Positions 32,492 through 41,006 of a stretch of 64,000 bases of DNA are shown here, one piece after another. The position numbers and the translations under genes were made by a program. Location of the stretch: positions 1 to 64,000 of the forward strand of contig CALFSV010000255.1 in assembly GCA_937916485.1 (NCBI GenBank). Reading direction: 5' to 3'. The notes under the pieces are model-generated. The model did not search any database. It saw nothing but the letters and a program-made list of their open reading frames with translations, and was not told where the DNA came from. Every line of letters begins with the position of its first letter. Positions within the stretch are counted from its first letter, which is position 1. The stretch is from an uncultured Paracoccaceae bacterium. Lineage in GTDB: Bacteria; Pseudomonadota; Alphaproteobacteria; Rhodobacterales; Rhodobacteraceae.

Positions 32492-34576
32492 TCAGTTCGC
32501 CATCATCGGGCCATCACTGCCCGGCGCACCTGGCAGGGTGCCCGGATGCAGTTCATGATCGGCCTGGGCATCGGCAGCCACGAACACACGCTCGCGGATG
32601 ATGTTATCTTCGGCCCAGTTGTACATGAAGATCGGCGCACCCGGCGGGATGTTCGAGAACCGCTTGTTGATGATCAAAGCGCCGGGATAGGCGGTCAGAC
32701 CAACAGAATAGACGTTCTCGGTGTGCAGCCGCTGATAAGCCTTCATCAGCTCTGCCCGCTCTTCGGGATCGTTGGTGGCGATAAAGGCGTTGACGGTATC
32801 AACCATCTCGGCCTCGAAATCCATCAGGTCGATCTCGCCTGCATCATTGGCCATATGCATCCAGGCCGTCTGGGGACCCACCGGGGCCAGATCGGTCGAG
32901 CGCTGCAGCACCGTGATGTATTCGGACGAGTTGCGACGCACCATCCAGTCGTAGCGGCCAGAGTCGCGGGTGGCGTCCAGATCATTCCCGCTCAACATGT
33001 TGAGCAAGACTTGAATACCGGCCTCTTCCATCATCGCCACGACACCTTCGGCAAGGTTGCCATCGGTTGTGTAATCGGTGTTGGCCAGCAGGGTGATCTG
33101 CACATTGGCCCCACCCAGCACGTCAGCGGGATGATTGAGGAAGCCGTCGCCATCCGTATCAGCCAGCCCGGCCGCCGCGAAATGTGCAGCAGCGCTTTCC
33201 AGGCTGTAGGGATAGAAGACCGTCGATTCTTCGTCGTAGAATGACGTGCCCGCATAGATGCCGCCCGGATACTGGGCCGTGAACGGACCCTTGACCAGAC
33301 TCTCGCCCATGCGCACCCGATCCACGGCCTGGGTTACACCCATCCGGAAATCTGCGTTGCGGTTCAGCTCGCGGATCGCTTGCCGACGCTCATCCGGTTC
33401 TCCCCAGCCATTGGCCGAGTAGTTCATGTACATCGAATATCCGATGGTCCGCGGGCCAAAAGCCAGACGGGCCGGGCTGTCCGGGTCGGCTGCGCGACGC
33501 AGGCTTTCGACATAGTTCTCAGCCTGTTCAAGGTTGGAGAAGTCACCGGTGCCTGCAACGGCCTGCACGTCACGGTCCGCCCAGGTGGACAGCCGGTAGT
33601 GCATCTCGTTCAGGTATGGCAGCTGCTGGCCAGTGTCGTCCACCTTCCAGTAGTAGGGATTGCGGCGCAGAACGACGATGTCGTCGCTGCGATATTCAAC
33701 TGGCACCCAGGCGCCCATGACCGGAAAGTTCATGTAATCCGGTGGAAAGGCGTTGCGATAATCCTCGTAGGAATTGTCCGAATTGGCAGGGTGCAGCGGC
33801 GCCATGATATGGCTGGGGCCAGGGCAGAAGGTGCCATAGGCCATCGCGTAGAGCACCGCCTCGGGGCGGGGCGTGGTAAAGGTGAAGGTCACCTGGAACT
33901 CGCCCGTTTTGGCCATCGTGGTGCCGGGACCAAAGGTGTCCTGGCTGGCCCCGTTCAGCGGTGTGATTTCCGGGTCCATCACATGGTGATCCCAGTAGAA
34001 CACCAAGTCGTCGGCATCAAAGCCGTCGCCGTCTGACCACTTTGCCCCTTCGATCAGGTTGACAACAAGTTGCATGCCGTCGTCGGACCATTCCCAGTCT
34101 TTGGCAAGGTTGGGCATCGGCGCCAGATCTTCAGAGTTGATCATGAAAAGCGGACCGGTCCGGGTCAGGCATTCGAACATACCAATGTCGATCCCGCCCC
34201 AGCCCTGGCTGTTGCCTGCGATATAGGACCAGCCCTCGGGCCGGCCGCCGATCACATGGCGCATGGTGTCTCCGTAGACGCCTGCACCATCGGGCATGTT
34301 GCCGGAACTATAGACCAAGGGCTCGGCCGGCAGACGCTCGGCCACTGGGGGCAGCTTGCCAGCGGCCACGAACTCGGCCACGAAATCCGGCTCCGAATAG
34401 CTGTCCAAGGCGCGATATTCAAACACATCGGCGCGGTTGACGAAAACTGGTTCGCCCTGGGCGTCAAACGCAGGAGCCGGAGGCACGGATGTCGCCCCCA
34501 CCATCTGCGCGGACAACACCCCAGGTGCCATACCAACCATCAGCGCCGCAGAGGCGGCGCGGGTAAAGAGATTCAT
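32492..34576 (-). CDS. ABC transporter substrate-binding protein (SBP_bac_5), Agp-like alpha-galactoside type
   Basis: A 694-residue periplasmic binding protein, longer than ordinary Opp-class SBPs (about 530) but the size of rhizobial AgpA. The signal peptide is MNLFTRAASAALMVGMAPGVLSA. The SBP_bac_5 core has LAKDWEWSDDGMQLVVNLIEGAKWSDGDGFDADDLVFYWDHHV and later blocks typical of the family. The frame is open upstream, but ATG 34576 with GGGAGGA about 7 nt before it and a signal peptide is clear. It is the first gene of the operon and is divergent from the AraC regulator. Binding of alpha-galactosides is inferred from the GH4 genes. Confidence 0.9.
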   Translation of the reverse strand: MNLFTRAASAALMVGMAPGVLSAQMVGATSVPPAPAFDAQGEPVFVNRADVFEYRALDSYSEPDFVAEFVAAGKLPPVAERLPAEPLVYSSGNMPDGAGVYGDTMRHVIGGRPEGWSYIAGNSQGWGGIDIGMFECLTRTGPLFMINSEDLAPMPNLAKDWEWSDDGMQLVVNLIEGAKWSDGDGFDADDLVFYWDHHVMDPEITPLNGASQDTFGPGTTMAKTGEFQVTFTFTTPRPEAVLYAMAYGTFCPGPSHIMAPLHPANSDNSYEDYRNAFPPDYMNFPVMGAWVPVEYRSDDIVVLRRNPYYWKVDDTGQQLPYLNEMHYRLSTWADRDVQAVAGTGDFSNLEQAENYVESLRRAADPDSPARLAFGPRTIGYSMYMNYSANGWGEPDERRQAIRELNRNADFRMGVTQAVDRVRMGESLVKGPFTAQYPGGIYAGTSFYDEESTVFYPYSLESAAAHFAAAGLADTDGDGFLNHPADVLGGANVQITLLANTDYTTDGNLAEGVVAMMEEAGIQVLLNMLSGNDLDATRDSGRYDWMVRRNSSEYITVLQRSTDLAPVGPQTAWMHMANDAGEIDLMDFEAEMVDTVNAFIATNDPEERAELMKAYQRLHTENVYSVGLTAYPGALIINKRFSNIPPGAPIFMYNWAEDNIIRERVFVAADAQADHELHPGTLPGAPGSDGPMMAN

Positions 34577-34709
34577 AGAACGTCCTCCCAAAGACCTATC
34601 ACGACCCGGTTTCCCCGGGCCAAGTCGTTTTTCTTCGTCCCGTCCCCTCCTCAGGCGCGGTCCGAGTAGAGGGAGTGTGCGCCTGCCTCCGGCTTTACAA
34701 CAATAGTGA

Positions 34710-34732
34710 AATCCGACATTCTTTTCCGGATT
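34710..34732. promoter_or_regulatory. Inverted repeat in divergent SBP/AraC promoter region
   Basis: AATCCG (34710-34715) and CGGATT (34727-34732) form a dyad with an 11-nt spacer, 22 nt before the AraC ATG. A candidate operator for the AraC regulator; weak evidence because arms are only 6 bp. Confidence 0.35.
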
Positions 34733-34753
34733 CTTAAGATTGGCGATCAACAC

Positions 34754-35671
34754 ATGGCGTCACGAAATCGATCAGAAGAATTGCTCAAGGGCGTGCCAAG
34801 TCACGAACGGCACTTCTACGCGCTGACCCAAGCCATCGGTCGGTTCGGCATGCGCATCTTCACGCCCCACGTCATGGAGGCCCCTCATTGGCACGGTCAC
34901 ATCGAGGCCAACTTTCTGACCGGCGCCTCTATGCGCTACGAAGTAGATGGTGAAAGTATTGAGGTGCCGGGCAATGGACTGGTCCTTTTCTGGGCCGGTG
35001 TTCCGCACCAGCTTGTGTCCGTCATCCCGGAAGGGGACGCGCCCGTCAAACTGGCAAACCTATACCTGCCGATCGACAGCTTCTTGTTCATGCCCCACAT
35101 TGCCCAGCTTCAAGTGTCGCTGCTCGGGGGGGCCATTGTCAGCTTACCCGAAAGCCTTTGCACCTCGGACCAGGTCACCCGCTGGTATCAGGACTACAGG
35201 TCAAACGACTTTGAGCGGATGGAAGTCATGAAGATGGAGCTGAACGCCATGCTTCGCCGTGCAATGACCGAGGACATCACCTATCTACGTCAGCCCGTGG
35301 CAGAACCAGACGAGGCGCGCAGCCTGTCATCCGCCCACATTCGGCACGTGGTCGAAATGGTCCGCTTCATTCTGGAAAACCTCGATCAGCCAATCAGCAA
35401 CGCCGACGTCGCTGCCGTCACTGGTCTGCACCAAAACTACGCCTTGTCACTATTTTCCAAGACCATGCGCCTACCGATGAAAAAGTTCATCATCCGCATG
35501 CGACTGCTAAGGGCTCGCGCCCTGCTCATGGAAAGCTCGATCGCCATCACCAAGGTGGCCGAGTCTTCCGGCTTTGCCTCGATCAGCCAGTTCTACGCGC
35601 ATTTCAAGGCAGCCTATGGGATGGCACCGCACGCTATGCGCGCGCGGTACACCCAGATGGAATTGCGCTAG
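34754..35671 (+). CDS. AraC-family transcriptional regulator (MelR/AgpT-like)
   Basis: A 305-residue AraC/XylS regulator with an N-terminal cupin-like sensing domain (HVMEAPHWHGHIEANFLTGASMRYEVDGESIEVPGNGLVLFWAGVPHQ) and a C-terminal double HTH (ENLDQPISNADVAAVTGLHQNYALSLFSKTMRLPMKKFIIRMRLLRARALLMES..ITKVAESSGFASISQFYAHFKAAYGMAPHAMR). The layout resembles MelR-type activators of alpha-galactoside genes. GTG 34706 is an alternative upstream start. It is divergent from the importer operon it probably activates, and convergent (6 nt) with the aldehyde dehydrogenase gene. Confidence 0.9.
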   Translation: MASRNRSEELLKGVPSHERHFYALTQAIGRFGMRIFTPHVMEAPHWHGHIEANFLTGASMRYEVDGESIEVPGNGLVLFWAGVPHQLVSVIPEGDAPVKLANLYLPIDSFLFMPHIAQLQVSLLGGAIVSLPESLCTSDQVTRWYQDYRSNDFERMEVMKMELNAMLRRAMTEDITYLRQPVAEPDEARSLSSAHIRHVVEMVRFILENLDQPISNADVAAVTGLHQNYALSLFSKTMRLPMKKFIIRMRLLRARALLMESSIAITKVAESSGFASISQFYAHFKAAYGMAPHAMRARYTQMELR

Positions 35672-35677
35672 GTCTGC

Positions 35678-37177
35678 TTATTGCAGGTCAGGCGGCAACA
35701 GATCGTCCGGCATGTTCTGGTAACACACCGCCCGCAGCCAGCGCCGGATCGCCATGGTGCCGACGCTCGTCGCGCCAAAGTTGGTCGAGGCTGGATAGGG
35801 TCCGCCATGCACCATCGCGTCGGCCACTTCGACCCCAGTGGGGTAGCCGTTGACCAGAACGCGACCCGCCTTGCGCTCCAGATGGGGCAAAAGGGCAGCC
35901 GCCAGCGGATGGTCGGCGGCATCGAGGTGCAGGGTGCAAGTCAACTGGCCTTCAAGTGCAGCAGCGACTGCGGCCATCTCGGACTCGTCCTTGACCTTGA
36001 CGACGATGCCCAAGGGGCCAAAGACCTCATGGGCCAGCGCCGGATTGGCAAGCCAGTCCGCCCCACTGACCTGCAAGAGCCATGGCGTGGCCTGACGGCC
36101 CTCGCACATGGCACCTGATACCACCTCGGCGATGCCCTGCATCTGGGCGGCACCCGCCCGAAACGCGTCAGCGATGCCATCCGTCAACATGACCTGCGCG
36201 CTGACCCCACCAAGCGCCTCGACCGTTGCGGCGACAAAAGCGTCGGCCTCTGGCCCATCAATGACGACGGAAACACCTGGGTTTGTGCAGAACTGTCCTG
36301 CACCCATTGTCAGCGACCCGGCCCAACCGGCACCAATCGCGGGCCCGCGGGCGGCGACGGCGGCGGGCAGAAGGAACATCGGGTTGATCGACCCAAGCTC
36401 TCCATAAAACGGAATTGGAACCTCGCGGCCAGCACAGAGGTCGAACAACGCCCGTCCGCCGCGCAGCGACCCGGTAAAGCCGACGGCCTGGATCAATGGG
36501 TGGGTGACAAGAGCCTTGCCAACCTCGACCCCGCCATCCTGAACCATCGAAAACACCCCGCCGGGCAGCCCTTGCGCCGACACGGCCGCGCTGATCGCCT
36601 CGGCCACGATGGCACTCGTGCCGGGATGTGCCGGGTGGCCCTTGACCACGACCGGGCAACCGGCAGCAAGGGCGCTGGCAGTGTCGCCACCCGCCACCGA
36701 GAAGGCGAGCGGGAAGTTCGACGCGCCAAAGACCCCGACCGGCCCAACAGGGCGCTGGATCATCTTGAGGTCCGGACGCGGCAGCGGGGCACGGTCTGGC
36801 AGGGCCGGATCGTGGCGCCGGTCCAGATAATCGCCCGCTTCGATATGCCGGGCAAAAAGTCGCAGCTGGCCGTTGGTCCGGCCCCGTTCGCCCACAAGTC
36901 GCGCCTCGGGCAGGCCGCTTTCGGCCATGGCAATGGCCGTCAGGGCATCGGCCCGGGCCTCGATCTCATCGGCGATGGCATCCAGAAGGGCCGCACGTTC
37001 GGCCCGCGTGGTCGCAGCAAACACGGCAAAAGCCGCCTCAGCCGCCTGGACCGCCTGGTCAACGAGGGCAGGTGTGCCCTTGGGAAAGTGCCCTGCGGCG
37101 CCCGTAACAGGCGCGTTCGCAAAGGTTTCGCCTCCGCTGACTGCTTCGCCAGCAATCCAATGTGTCCCGTCGGCCAT
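35678..37177 (-). CDS. Aldehyde dehydrogenase, 2-oxoglutarate-semialdehyde dehydrogenase type
   Basis: A 499-residue NAD(P)+ aldehyde dehydrogenase. It has PVGPVGVFGASNFPLAFSVAGGDTASALAAGCPVVVKGHPAHPGTS (cofactor site), GELGSINPMFLLP, and the catalytic cysteine in GAGQFCTNPGV. These phrases fit the ketoglutarate-semialdehyde dehydrogenase subgroup that ends non-phosphorylative pentose or hexarate pathways. ATG 37177 has GGGAGA upstream; the longer open frame lacks ALDH similarity. It follows the aldose dehydrogenase and dehydratase genes in one operon. Confidence 0.88.
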   Translation of the reverse strand: MADGTHWIAGEAVSGGETFANAPVTGAAGHFPKGTPALVDQAVQAAEAAFAVFAATTRAERAALLDAIADEIEARADALTAIAMAESGLPEARLVGERGRTNGQLRLFARHIEAGDYLDRRHDPALPDRAPLPRPDLKMIQRPVGPVGVFGASNFPLAFSVAGGDTASALAAGCPVVVKGHPAHPGTSAIVAEAISAAVSAQGLPGGVFSMVQDGGVEVGKALVTHPLIQAVGFTGSLRGGRALFDLCAGREVPIPFYGELGSINPMFLLPAAVAARGPAIGAGWAGSLTMGAGQFCTNPGVSVVIDGPEADAFVAATVEALGGVSAQVMLTDGIADAFRAGAAQMQGIAEVVSGAMCEGRQATPWLLQVSGADWLANPALAHEVFGPLGIVVKVKDESEMAAVAAALEGQLTCTLHLDAADHPLAAALLPHLERKAGRVLVNGYPTGVEVADAMVHGGPYPASTNFGATSVGTMAIRRWLRAVCYQNMPDDLLPPDLQ

Positions 37178-37190
37178 GCCGCGTCTCCCT

Positions 37191-38108
37191 TTAGAAATAG
37201 AACGGATCGGTGACCACGCGCTTACCCAGGGTAAGCGCGTCGGCCACATGAACCATGGGTGCCAGATCGACATCACTTTGGCCAGAGCGGACAAGGTCGG
37301 CCATCCGGGCGTATAGCCGGGGATACTCCATATCCGGGCCGGCAACCGCCTCGACCCCGTCGATGACCAGGCGGGCCCCGCCATCGTGCAGGATCAGGGT
37401 CCCGTTGTTGGTCTGGATGTCGATGTCCCAGGTTTGCGGCCCTTCCTGACGCCAGTCGAACTGGGCGGTGACCCCGCCCGAAAAAGTAAGGTCAACCGCG
37501 ATGGGGGTGTCCCGGTTTTCCGGGAATTGCAGAACCGCAGCCGTCATGTGAACCGGGCTTGGCAGAATCTCGGTCAGGATGGACAAAGCATTGATGCCGG
37601 GATCAAGGATACCCATGCCACCGGGCTCAAAGACCCAGTTCTGCCCGGGGTGCCATTTGCGGACGTCTTCCTTCCAGCTGATGTGAGCCTTTTGGACCGT
37701 CTTGTTGGCCAGCCATGCCTTGGCATCGGCGACACCATGGGCCATCCGGCTGTGCCAGGTGGCGTAAAGGGTCACGCCCATGTCCCGCGCCAATGCCTCA
37801 AGCGCATGCACCTCGGCCAGGCTTTGGCCCGGCGGTTTTTCCAGCATGACATGGCGACCTGCCTTCAGTGCAGCCTCGGCATAGGGAAAGCGCGGCTGGG
37901 GCGGCAAGCATAGGGATACGACCGGGATGTCAGGCCGCGCCGCCAGCATCTGGGCAAAATCGGTGAACGCCTCGACCCCGTCCACCTTGCCCTTGCGGCT
38001 GACGGTGGCGGCAAGCTCCCAATCCGGGCTGGCCGCGATCGACGGAACATGCTGGTCGACCGCGATCTTGCCGATGCCGACCAAGGCCACTTTCATCGGA
38101 ACTGCCAT
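37191..38108 (-). CDS. Aldose 1-dehydrogenase of the Gfo/Idh/MocA family (D-galactose / L-arabinose type)
   Basis: A 305-residue oxidoreductase: Rossmann start MKVALVGIGKIAVDQHVPSIAASPDW, the catalytic EKPPGQ motif, then WKEDVRKWHPGQNWVFEPGGMGILDPGINALSILTEILP, the block typical of L-arabinose/D-galactose 1-dehydrogenases. It would oxidise the aldose to the lactone with NAD(P)+. Its ATG overlaps the TGA of the dehydratase gene by one base (TGATG). D-galactose and L-arabinose have the same configuration at C2-C4, and such enzymes usually accept both. Confidence 0.87.
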   Translation of the reverse strand: MAVPMKVALVGIGKIAVDQHVPSIAASPDWELAATVSRKGKVDGVEAFTDFAQMLAARPDIPVVSLCLPPQPRFPYAEAALKAGRHVMLEKPPGQSLAEVHALEALARDMGVTLYATWHSRMAHGVADAKAWLANKTVQKAHISWKEDVRKWHPGQNWVFEPGGMGILDPGINALSILTEILPSPVHMTAAVLQFPENRDTPIAVDLTFSGGVTAQFDWRQEGPQTWDIDIQTNNGTLILHDGGARLVIDGVEAVAGPDMEYPRLYARMADLVRSGQSDVDLAPMVHVADALTLGKRVVTDPFYF

Positions 38109-39850
38109 CAGTGCGATTCTTTCCCGACCGGATTGCCCCGGCAGCCATTCAGGAAATCGAGGTCAGCCCCGGTATCGGCACCCTGAACATGGGCATGGTG
38201 CAGCCAGGCATAGCCGCCATCCGGCACGGGGACTTGGGGTGTCCAGTCGGCCAGACGAGCAGCCAACTCTTCATCGGATATATCCAGATGCAGGCGCCGG
38301 TTCGGCACATCAAGCTCGATCATGTCGCCATCGCGGACCACCGCCAGCGGCCCACCCGCCGCCGCCTCGGGCGAGGTATGCAGGACAACCGTCCCGTAAG
38401 CCGTACCCGACATGCGAGCGTCCGAGATGCGGACCATATCGGTAATCCCCTTGCGCAGCACCTTCGGAGGCAGGCCCATATTGCCGACCTCGGCCATGCC
38501 GGGATAGCCCTTCGGGCCGCAATTCTTGAGGACCATCACGCAGGTCTCGTCGATGTCCAAAGCCTCGTCCTCGATCTTGGCCTTGTAGTCGTCGATATCC
38601 TCAAACACGACCGCACGACCACGATGTACCATCAGGGACGGAGTCGCGGCAGAAGGCTTTAGCACCGCCCCAGCGGGCGCAAGGTTGCCCTTGAGGACCG
38701 CAACGCCGCCCGAGCTGGTCAGCGCCTTATCCGTGGGCAGGATGACATCCTCGTTCCAGTTGCGCACATCCTTGACCTGATCCCACATCGTCTCGCCCGA
38801 AACGGTCAGGGCGTCTTTGTGCAGCAGCCCCGCTTCGCCCAGTCGTTTGAGGACGACAGGCAGCCCGCCTGCATAGAAGAACTCTTCCATCAGGTATTTG
38901 CCGGAAGGCATCAGGTTGACGATGGTGGGCACGTCGCGGCCACAGCGGTCCCAGTCGTCCAACGTCAGGTCGATGCCAACGCGACCGGCAACGGCCAGAA
39001 GGTGGATCACGGCATTGGTCGACCCGCCAATTGCGCCATTGGTGCGAATGGCATTCTCGAATGCCTGCTTGGTCATCACGTCCGATGGCTTCAGGTCGTC
39101 CTTGACCATCTGCACGATGCGGCGGCCTGTCATGTGGGCCATCACCCGGCGTCGGCTGTCCACGGCGGGAATGGCGGCGTTGCCGGACAGGGCCATGCCC
39201 AGCGCCTCGGCCATGCTGGCCATTGTGGATGCGGTGCCCATCGTATTGCAGGATCCCGGCGAACGGGACATAGAGGCTTCGGCCTCAACAAATTCGTCCG
39301 CTGACATTTCTCCGGCCTTTACCGCCTCAGAGAATTTCCACAAATGCGTGCCGGACCCCACCCGCTCATTGCGGAAATAGCCGTTGAGCATGGGACCGCC
39401 CGTCACAACGATTGAGGGCAGATCGGTCGAGGCTGCGGCCATCAACAGCGACGGGGTCGTCTTGTCACAGCCCACTAGCAACACGCAGCCGTCCATCGGT
39501 TGGCCCCGCATCGCCTCTTCCACCGCCATGGCCGCAAGGTTGCGGAACATCATGGCCGTCGGGCGGAACGCGCTTTCCGAAGCCGAAAAGACGGGCACTT
39601 CGACCGGAAATCCGCCAGCCTCGTAGATCCCGTATTTCACCTTTTCGGCCAGGTCGCGCAGGTGCGCGTTGCAAGGCGTCAGCTCGGACCAGGTGTTGAG
39701 GATGCCGATGACCGGGCGGCCGTCGAACATGTCGGCGGGCAGGCCCTGATTCTTCATCCAGCCGCGATGATAAATCGCATCTTTGCTGGTTCCTGCGAAC
39801 CATTGGCGGGACCGCAGATCACGGGGCCATTTGGCGGGTTTGAAGGTCAT
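38108..39850 (-). CDS. Sugar-acid dehydratase, IlvD/Edd family (L-arabonate / D-galactonate type)
   Basis: A 580-residue Fe-S dehydratase. Cluster cysteines are in TPCNAHL, VGCDKTTPS and SPGSCNTMGTASTM. The N-terminal SRQWFAGTSKDAIYHRGWMKNQGLPADMFDGRPVIGI is typical of the aldonate subgroup (L-arabonate dehydratase) rather than biosynthetic IlvD. Product would be a 2-keto-3-deoxy acid. The ATG at 39850 begins MTFKPAKWPRDLRS; the open frame upstream is not conserved-looking. First gene of a three-gene operon and divergent from a LysR regulator. Confidence 0.9.
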   Translation of the reverse strand: MTFKPAKWPRDLRSRQWFAGTSKDAIYHRGWMKNQGLPADMFDGRPVIGILNTWSELTPCNAHLRDLAEKVKYGIYEAGGFPVEVPVFSASESAFRPTAMMFRNLAAMAVEEAMRGQPMDGCVLLVGCDKTTPSLLMAAASTDLPSIVVTGGPMLNGYFRNERVGSGTHLWKFSEAVKAGEMSADEFVEAEASMSRSPGSCNTMGTASTMASMAEALGMALSGNAAIPAVDSRRRVMAHMTGRRIVQMVKDDLKPSDVMTKQAFENAIRTNGAIGGSTNAVIHLLAVAGRVGIDLTLDDWDRCGRDVPTIVNLMPSGKYLMEEFFYAGGLPVVLKRLGEAGLLHKDALTVSGETMWDQVKDVRNWNEDVILPTDKALTSSGGVAVLKGNLAPAGAVLKPSAATPSLMVHRGRAVVFEDIDDYKAKIEDEALDIDETCVMVLKNCGPKGYPGMAEVGNMGLPPKVLRKGITDMVRISDARMSGTAYGTVVLHTSPEAAAGGPLAVVRDGDMIELDVPNRRLHLDISDEELAARLADWTPQVPVPDGGYAWLHHAHVQGADTGADLDFLNGCRGNPVGKESH

Positions 39851-39987
39851 TGGGTATCCTTGCGAGGGGTCTGTGACTGCCCGGACCGCTGTGACGGCGC
39901 ACGGGGCAAAAGCTGGGTGAATTGGCGCGGCGCGTAACAGTGCGGCGGACACATGGTGAGAGGGTTGGCCATAACCGTCAAATGATC

Positions 39988-40006
39988 ATATACAACTTTG
40001 GCATAT
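39988..40006. promoter_or_regulatory. LysR-type T-N11-A box between dehydratase and LysR genes
   Basis: ATAT, 11 nt, ATAT: a dyad with a T-N11-A core in the divergent promoter, 18 nt before the LysR start and 138 nt before the dehydratase start. The location suits autorepression plus activation of the catabolic operon. Confidence 0.5.
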
Positions 40007-40024
40007 CAATTCCGGTATACTGCA

Positions 40025-40948
40025 ATGACAGACATCCTCCTACGGCGCGGCCTGAAACTTGGCCATTTGCGCATCGTGGCAGCTCTTGCCCAGACCGGCC
40101 AGATCGGGACAGCCGCCGCCACCGTTGGCATCACCCAGCCTGCTGCATCACGCCTTCTGGCCGAGGTTGAGCGGATCACGGGCCACCCTGTCCATGTCCG
40201 CGACGGACGGGGGGTCCGACTGACCGCGCAGGGCAGCGCGCTGGCGACACGCGCAGCACGCATCCTGACCGAAATCGCCGACGCTGGCCGCGAAATCAGT
40301 GAGATTGGCGATGGAACGTCGGGCCATGTCCGCATCGGCTCTGTCACCGGTCCGGCGATGGAGCGGATTTTGCCCGCTCTGAACACGATCCGTCAGTCCT
40401 ATCCCGATCTTACCGTAGAGGTTGAGGTGGCCCCAAGTGACATCCTTGGCGAACTGCTGGTGTCTGGCCGCATCGACTTTGCCCTGTCCCGGCTGCCAGA
40501 GGGGCGCGATGCCACGCTCTATACCCTCGAACCGATGGAGGAAGAGCCGGTCAGCCTTGTCACCGGCCGACACCATCCGCTTGTGCAAGCCAGCGATCTG
40601 ACTGCCCGTCTACTGCTCGACTACGATTGGCTACTGCCCGGCCCGGGCGCAATACTGCGCGAGACGGTCCTGTCTCGCCTGACCGCGCTTGGCCTGCCTG
40701 CCCCGTCAGGGCAAATCGCCACGTCTTCGTTCTTGCTGACACTCGCTATGTTGCAGCAATCCGACGCCATCGCCCCTCTGGCCAGTGCCGTAGCCCGACG
40801 CTTTGCCGATGGGGTGGACACGCCCTATGCCATCCTTCCCATGGATCTGGGAATACGGGTGGCACCTTATGGTCTGATCACGCGGTCGGGTGGACAACTG
40901 ACCCCAGCGGCCAACCGTCTCAGGAACCTGATCCTGTCGGACCCGTAA
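40025..40948 (+). CDS. LysR-family transcriptional regulator (GbpR-like)
   Basis: A 307-residue LysR regulator. The HTH is in KLGHLRIVAALAQTGQIGTAAATVGITQPAASRLLAEVERITGHPVHVRDGRGVRLT; the effector domain starts HVRIGSVTGPAMERILPALNTIRQSYPDLTVEVEVAPS. It resembles GbpR-type regulators of galactose/arabinose uptake and oxidation in rhizobia and Azospirillum relatives. It is divergent from the dehydratase operon, which is its most likely target, over an ATAT-N11-ATAT dyad. Confidence 0.9.
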   Translation: MTDILLRRGLKLGHLRIVAALAQTGQIGTAAATVGITQPAASRLLAEVERITGHPVHVRDGRGVRLTAQGSALATRAARILTEIADAGREISEIGDGTSGHVRIGSVTGPAMERILPALNTIRQSYPDLTVEVEVAPSDILGELLVSGRIDFALSRLPEGRDATLYTLEPMEEEPVSLVTGRHHPLVQASDLTARLLLDYDWLLPGPGAILRETVLSRLTALGLPAPSGQIATSSFLLTLAMLQQSDAIAPLASAVARRFADGVDTPYAILPMDLGIRVAPYGLITRSGGQLTPAANRLRNLILSDP

Positions 40949-41006
40949 CTTTGTCCCTTGGCGCAGGGCCCAAACCGGGTAGGCTGAGTTATCAGCCGGA
41001 GCGACG

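Noticed and set aside
38108..39850. Dihydroxy-acid dehydratase of branched-chain amino acid synthesis (ilvD)
   Set aside because: The N-terminal sequence and operon with aldose and semialdehyde dehydrogenases point to an aldonate dehydratase.
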